From assembly GCA_000434995.1 (NCBI GenBank), contig FR895335.1, forward strand, positions 19,080-29,381: DNA of 10,302 nucleotides, in the 5' to 3' direction. The stretch comes from Firmicutes bacterium CAG:341. GTDB lineage: Bacteria; Bacillota; Clostridia; Oscillospirales; Acutalibacteraceae. Positions 6,589 to 10,302 of this stretch are shown here, in pieces (position 1 is the stretch's first letter; the number at the start of each line of letters is the position of its first letter). A program made the position numbers and the translations under genes. Under the pieces are notes generated by a model. That model made no database searches, was not told where the DNA came from, and saw only the letters and a list, made by a program, of their open reading frames with translations.

Positions 6589-6933
6589 TTATAATTTAAA
6601 TTGATTTACTGTATTTGATGTTTTGTCATCATCTGTTTTAATTTGAAGCTTAACGCTTTTTTCACGGTTTTTCTTTAAAAATGCATCTTTAAAAGACATA
6701 AGCTCCTTTGCAGTCATTACTTCGGCAACAGATTCAAATGTTTTAATATCCATTTCCGGCATTGATACTGCACAAAGTCTTACAACCTCTTCCGTAAGGC
6801 TCTTTTTATACTGTCTGCCGAGTTCGGCATCATCCTCAAGTGTATCAACATAATCTAAAAGCGAATCAATCTGGCTTTTTGAAACAGATGTTTCCTCGCT
6901 CATACCTTTGAGTGTATTTATAATATCTTCCAT
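6589..6933 (-). CDS. Nested scaffold protein from an internal start (114 aa)
   Basis: Within the protease gene, the in-frame ATG for Met207 (6933-6931) is preceded by AAAGGAGAG with GGAG six bases upstream, as good a site as those of the separate genes here. Translation from it would give a stand-alone 114-residue, helical, charged protein without the protease domain. This matches the known arrangement in which a capsid protease and a scaffold share one reading frame (lambda gpC/Nu3). Having many scaffold copies and few protease copies per prohead would be the purpose. This product is inferred from the start site and domain boundary. Confidence 0.62.
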   Translation of the reverse strand: MEDIINTLKGMSEETSVSKSQIDSLLDYVDTLEDDAELGRQYKKSLTEEVVRLCAVSMPEMDIKTFESVAEVMTAKELMSFKDAFLKKNREKSVKLQIKTDDDKTSNTVNQFKL

Positions 6934-7551
6934 ATTACTCTCCTTTGTAATTTCAAATGCTTTTGTAACCCCTGCCTCTCTTTGCGCCGGAACCGCAACA
7001 AAACTGAATTCATATGCATCACTTATATCCGACAGTACCGTGCAGGCAATTTTGCCCTTGTATTTTTTGCCGGATATATGCTCGCATCTGCCTTGCCTTT
7101 TGTTTTTTCCGCAAATTGAACAGGTGGCTGTTGATGAAGAACAGGAAATAGAGACTTCCTTTTTTATTCCGGCATCAATTGCCTCAATAAATGATTTGTT
7201 TTCATCATTTTTCACGGTGTAAGCTTTTGCTTTAAGCATATAATAAGGCTCACCGTCGGCAGTAATTTTACCGTCAACCTTTTCAATCCAAGTATCAAAA
7301 ATTCTTGCCTTTTGGTCACTTGCTTTCATTGAATGGTCGCTTATTCCCGTTTTACCTACAAAAAGCTTTTTAAGTTTTTCAAGTGCCGACAGTGAAAATT
7401 TTTCATAATCTCTGTCAATATCATTATCGCAAAGCGTAACCGTAAAAACATAAAGGCTGTCTGCGTCAAAATCACGCCTTGTATACTGATTGATTTTTTT
7501 CAAATCTTCGTCACTTGCAGTAAAACTTTTTTCAACATAACCTGATGTCAA
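6589..7551 (-). CDS. Prohead protease fused to C-terminal scaffold domain (320 aa)
   Basis: Residues 30-200 resemble capsid maturation proteases: FTVTLCDNDIDRDYEKFS near the start, GKTGISDHSMKASDQ with a candidate catalytic His73, and KKEVSISCS with candidate Ser134/136/138, followed by the typical FSFVAVPAQREAGV (183-195) motif. An insert with C144xxC147...C156xH158 looks like a small zinc knuckle. Residues 207-320 are helical and highly charged (LEDDAELGRQYKKSLTEEV, a KELMSFKDAFLKKNREK segment) and serve plausibly as internal scaffold. The start is TTG in a TTGA overlap with the portal stop, with AAAGGAG eight bases upstream. A complete second start lies at Met207 (see the separate entry). 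The protease identity is inferred from motifs and position between portal and capsid; the catalytic residues are not proven. Confidence 0.78.
   Translation of the reverse strand: MTSGYVEKSFTASDEDLKKINQYTRRDFDADSLYVFTVTLCDNDIDRDYEKFSLSALEKLKKLFVGKTGISDHSMKASDQKARIFDTWIEKVDGKITADGEPYYMLKAKAYTVKNDENKSFIEAIDAGIKKEVSISCSSSTATCSICGKNKRQGRCEHISGKKYKGKIACTVLSDISDAYEFSFVAVPAQREAGVTKAFEITKESNMEDIINTLKGMSEETSVSKSQIDSLLDYVDTLEDDAELGRQYKKSLTEEVVRLCAVSMPEMDIKTFESVAEVMTAKELMSFKDAFLKKNREKSVKLQIKTDDDKTSNTVNQFKL
6934..6947 (-). promoter_or_regulatory. Internal ribosome binding site for the nested scaffold
   Basis: The minus strand reads AAAGGAGAGTAAT directly before ATG, inside coding sequence at the junction of protease and scaffold domains. 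The codons there encode TKESN, a linker-like stretch, so the site does not interrupt a conserved domain. Confidence 0.6.
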
Positions 7552-8675
7552 CTTTCAATCTCCTTTCTGATTTGTTCAGCCTGAGCTGTATAAAGCTGCG
7601 CCTGTGCAAGCTCACATTCATCTTGAAGTGTAATTTTCTTCCATTCAACATTCGCCTCATAATTAAGCGAATTAAGTGCAAGATACATATTGCCTATTTG
7701 CTTAATTACCGGTTCAAGAATACGCCTGTATGACTCAAGCTCCGAAGTCAAAATATCTGCCTGCTGCACGCTCATTCTTTCGGTTGATGACCAGCTAAGC
7801 CCCAGCATAAAAGGCGGAAGCCCTGTTTTAGCAACAATTTGTTCAAGTAACTGCTTAACAGGAATTTCACTGTCAAGCACAACATTATCTGCACCTATTA
7901 CCTTTACACTGACATCTCCGACTGCCACAAAATCCTTAACCGAATTTGAATCCATAGCGTCTTTCCAAGCTTTTGCCACGGTTTGTGCCGTTTCACCGGC
8001 ATTTGAATATGCGCTATCCTTATCCGGCTTGCAAATAACAGAATATCTGATATTTCCGGCGTGCTTCCAGTTTTCGCCTATTGTGTTATAAATTTCAAGC
8101 AAAATATCACTTACAAACGGTAAGCCCGAAAGTAAACTTGTGCCGCACAACTCGGCCGGCTTTGGATTAAGCACAGAGTACAAAATCAAATTAGGCTTGC
8201 TGATTTTATTTCCGTAATTATAAAAATCAACATCCACACCGTTTGGTGCTCGCTTAAGCTCAATTGATGAAAGTTCACTGTTATATAACGCATAAATTCC
8301 GTCGTCGCACATAACAATTTCACCGATAGCTGTACCAAAAGTCAAAAGCTGATTAAGATAATTTGAAATAAACGACGCAATCCCCTTTTGATTTCCGCCG
8401 ACATTTATACTTTCAAAATATGAGTTCATCATATCGTTTACTTTTTCATTTCCGGTGTTAAATTTAAAACCTTCGCACAAGCGAACAATTTTGTTAATTG
8501 CCGAGTCTAAAATAGGAACTGCATTTCGAAGTTCGGCATATACTCTCGACTCACCGTTTATCGGCATATAACTTGATAAATTATAGTAAGGATGATTTGA
8601 TGCGATTGAAGTTTGAACTGCACATGCAGTATTTGAATTTTGACTTTTTTTCCTTTTAAAATCTAAAATCTTCAA
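7548..8675 (-). CDS. Phage portal protein (375 aa)
   Basis: Forms the dodecameric ring at one capsid vertex through which DNA is packaged. Family features: N-terminal region with ELRNAVPILDSAINKIVRL (48-66), a LLTFGTAIGEIV segment (111-121), GTSLLSGLPFVSDIL (178-192) preceding a long helix and WKHAGNIRYSVICKP (203-217), then the clip/stem region, and TGLPPFMLGLSWSSTERMS (284-302) followed by helices to the C-terminus. All occur in order as in siphovirus/myovirus portals of Firmicutes. The length of 375 is on the short side (about 400-500 is usual). The start codon is TTG with AAAGG eight bases upstream, two bases after the large terminase stop; no in-frame ATG nearby replaces it. Its stop overlaps the protease start. 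Confidence 0.92.
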   Translation of the reverse strand: MKILDFKRKKSQNSNTACAVQTSIASNHPYYNLSSYMPINGESRVYAELRNAVPILDSAINKIVRLCEGFKFNTGNEKVNDMMNSYFESINVGGNQKGIASFISNYLNQLLTFGTAIGEIVMCDDGIYALYNSELSSIELKRAPNGVDVDFYNYGNKISKPNLILYSVLNPKPAELCGTSLLSGLPFVSDILLEIYNTIGENWKHAGNIRYSVICKPDKDSAYSNAGETAQTVAKAWKDAMDSNSVKDFVAVGDVSVKVIGADNVVLDSEIPVKQLLEQIVAKTGLPPFMLGLSWSSTERMSVQQADILTSELESYRRILEPVIKQIGNMYLALNSLNYEANVEWKKITLQDECELAQAQLYTAQAEQIRKEIES

Positions 8676-8677
8676 AG

Positions 8678-9937
8678 CTAATTCCTTTCTATTGCAACAG
8701 ATGCAAATGCGCTGTTTTGATTTTTTCTGCCTAAAACAGTGGCAACAAAATAGCGAATATCATCCATTGCGTGATCGTTTTCTTTTTTAACTGCATCTTT
8801 TTTTATATTGTCATCCCAGCGGTAAATTGAAAATTCCCTAATAGCATCGGTGCAGGCAGGATATATAAAAATTTCTTCATCCTTAAGTGCCTGGCACACT
8901 CTGTTAATGCCTGTAAGAACATCGTTATTTGCCTTAATAACACGAAATTTACCATGTCTTAAAACAGTTTGAATAAAAGATGCAGCCGACGGGTCAATAA
9001 TCAAAGCTGTTATTTCTCTGTTTTCGGCAAGTTTTTCAAGCTCGCGGTAATATTCCTCATCTGTAAGCTGAATACCGTTGTCCCTGCCTGAATAATAATA
9101 CTCATCAAGCCTAAACCACTTACCGTCACATTCACCCCAAAGCCCTAAAGAAAAAGGATTGACTGTTCCGTAATCGCAAGAAAGATAAAAACGATTAAAT
9201 TTCCCTTTACACTTTTTTATGTGCCTTTCGGGTGAAAACATAGGATATACCAAGCCTTGAGCAGTAACCCATTTTCCCTCAATAAATCTTTCATAAAACG
9301 CTCCGGAATAAAGGCTTTTATACCTATCCTTAACGCTTTGTGATAACGAGGGATTATCGTCCATAGTGAAATGGATATACAAAACCTGCTTTTCTTTTGC
9401 TTTCTTTATCCATTCCATATAAAACCAATGATACGGATGTTCCGGATTGCAGTTAAAAAAGTATTTTGAATTTTCAAGCGAACATCTTGCAACTGCCTGT
9501 TCAACAAAGCTTCTTGGCATAAGTGCCACCTCATCAAGCATGACGCCACCCAATGTCATACCCTGAATAAGTGAAGCACTCGATTCATCTCTGCCGCCAA
9601 AAAGATAATAACGATTAGTCACATTTCCCCTTGAAATTGTAATCATATTTCTGCTAACCCTGTAATCAACGCTGAAACCAAGTTCTTTAAGCGTTGGCAA
9701 AAGCGGAGTAATAACATTTCTGCGAAGTGAAGAAATTGTTTTTCCGCAAATGGCAAACGAAGTATCGCTAAAAGCATAAAATGACCAGCAGATAAACGAA
9801 ATACCCATACAAAGCGTTTTGCCTGACCTAACCGCTCCGTCACAAATAATACCGTTTTTATCTTTAACATCACTGCCATTGCACCACCAATTAAGCACTG
9901 AAAGCTGCTTTTGTGAAAAAGGAATAAATTTATTCAT
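8678..9937 (-). CDS. terL: Terminase large subunit (419 aa)
   Basis: DNA-packaging motor and nuclease. The ATPase domain has Walker A GAVRSGKT at residues 34-41, Walker B GVMLDE with D135-E136, and the coupling motif FNCNP at 161-165. The nuclease domain has three acidic positions of the RNase H-like site: D255 in LSCDYG, D315 in ALIIDPSAAS, and D392/D393 in HAMDDIRYF. All expected catalytic residues are present, so the enzyme looks intact. Size and motifs fit the Terminase_3/XtmB-type group of Firmicutes phages. The start ATG overlaps the small-subunit stop by eight bases with a GGGGG site upstream. Confidence 0.96.
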   Translation of the reverse strand: MNKFIPFSQKQLSVLNWWCNGSDVKDKNGIICDGAVRSGKTLCMGISFICWSFYAFSDTSFAICGKTISSLRRNVITPLLPTLKELGFSVDYRVSRNMITISRGNVTNRYYLFGGRDESSASLIQGMTLGGVMLDEVALMPRSFVEQAVARCSLENSKYFFNCNPEHPYHWFYMEWIKKAKEKQVLYIHFTMDDNPSLSQSVKDRYKSLYSGAFYERFIEGKWVTAQGLVYPMFSPERHIKKCKGKFNRFYLSCDYGTVNPFSLGLWGECDGKWFRLDEYYYSGRDNGIQLTDEEYYRELEKLAENREITALIIDPSAASFIQTVLRHGKFRVIKANNDVLTGINRVCQALKDEEIFIYPACTDAIREFSIYRWDDNIKKDAVKKENDHAMDDIRYFVATVLGRKNQNSAFASVAIERN

Positions 9938-10265
9938 CTAATTCCCCCATATAGTGCTTTTTAGTTGCCTGAGTGCTTTTTTCAAGCGCTTCGTAAAACG
10001 ATGTTGGCGAATTATCGCTTTTTTCATTCACCATTTCTCTGATTTTGTCAATTGCTTTGAGCCTGTCAAAAAATTTTATTTCCATTCCGCCGCCTCGAGG
10101 TCGCTTGATTTCACTTACATTAAATAAATCAAGCTTCGGCAATTTTTCAATAATTTCTTCCTCCGGCTCAAAAAGCAGGCTTACCGCATCCGTAATTTCT
10201 CCGAATGCAAGGCGCCGTAATCCGTCGCATACCTCCTTTTCGCTTATCTTTTTTCTGCGTGACAT
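9930..10265 (-). CDS. terS: Terminase small subunit-like protein lacking the HTH domain (111 aa)
   Basis: Lies directly upstream of and overlapping the large terminase. Residues 17-30 (RRLAFGEITDAVSLL) and 48-79 (FNVSEIKRPRGGGMEIKFFDRLKAIDKI) match the C-terminal oligomerisation part of Terminase_2 small subunits, which carry an AFxDIxD segment and a VxEIK...GxxIKxxDKxxAL pattern. In those proteins a helix-turn-helix domain of about 60 residues precedes this part; here only about 16 residues (MSRRKKISEKEVCDGL) do. The start is firm: GGAGG lies seven bases before the ATG and an in-frame TAA directly precedes it, so the frame cannot extend. The protein may package DNA without sequence choice, or the DNA-binding part may be a separate gene to the right. 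Confidence 0.68.
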   Translation of the reverse strand: MSRRKKISEKEVCDGLRRLAFGEITDAVSLLFEPEEEIIEKLPKLDLFNVSEIKRPRGGGMEIKFFDRLKAIDKIREMVNEKSDNSPTSFYEALEKSTQATKKHYMGELDE

Positions 10266-10301
10266 TTACACACCTCCATATCTTTTTTGCAGGGATAAAA
10301 G
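10266..10301 (-). other. Possible last codons of an upstream gene
   Basis: Reading leftward, the frame ending in TAA at 10268-10266 is open to the window edge and would end ...LQKRYGGV. Its final codons contain the GGAGG that serves the small-terminase gene, the same arrangement as at several gene junctions here, so the operon probably continues to the right. Eleven codons are too few to identify a protein. No promoter-like sequence is visible in this stretch. Confidence 0.25.
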
Positions 10302-10302
10302 A

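Noticed and set aside
219..10265. CRISPR arrays, tRNA genes, insertion sequences, diversity-generating retroelement or toxin cargo
   Set aside because: No repeat-spacer pattern, cloverleaf, transposase, reverse transcriptase or extra cargo frame was found. The strand is almost fully occupied by structural genes.

Overview
The window is a compact block of tailed-phage structural genes, all read leftward on the minus strand, from a low-GC Firmicute, most likely a gut Clostridia/Ruminococcaceae-type host. Signs of that host are the AT-rich codon use, strong GGAGG ribosome binding sites and frequent TTG starts. The gene order and protein families resemble the morphogenesis operons of Bacillus PBSX-like defective prophages and other contractile-tailed (myovirus-type) prophages. 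No integrase, replication, lysis or regulatory gene is visible, so this is an internal segment of a prophage or a domesticated phage-derived element.

In transcription order (right to left) the head module is: a short small-terminase-like protein (10265-9930), large terminase (9937-8678), portal (8675-7548), a prohead protease fused to a scaffold domain with its own internal start (7551-6589), and the HK97-fold major capsid protein (6565-5573). Three head-completion or neck genes follow: connector (5563-5207), stopper (5205-4849) and tail terminator (4862-4452). A 28-29 codon micro-ORF (4462-4373) comes next. The baseplate module is: a LysM protein (4376-3858), hub (3861-2917), spike (2927-2565), gp25-like wedge (2581-2315), baseplate J (2318-1248), a gpI-like wedge (1258-692) and a short fibre-like protein (695-219). 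Positions 1-218 hold no convincing gene but several hairpins that read as terminators, so the operon probably ends there, facing a plus-strand transcription unit from the left.

The genes are almost all end-overlapping (ATGA or TTGA junctions, or Shine-Dalgarno sites inside the last codons of the upstream gene), so this is one translationally coupled polycistron. The most striking point is an absence. Between the tail terminator and the LysM baseplate gene there is no tail tube, sheath, tube chaperone or tape-measure gene, although contractile-tailed phages normally carry all of them exactly there. In their place is only the micro-ORF, coupled on both sides. The small terminase homologue also seems to lack the N-terminal DNA-binding domain. 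Either the tail-shaft genes sit outside the window, or this is a reduced, possibly domesticated particle consisting of a capsid and a baseplate-like apparatus.
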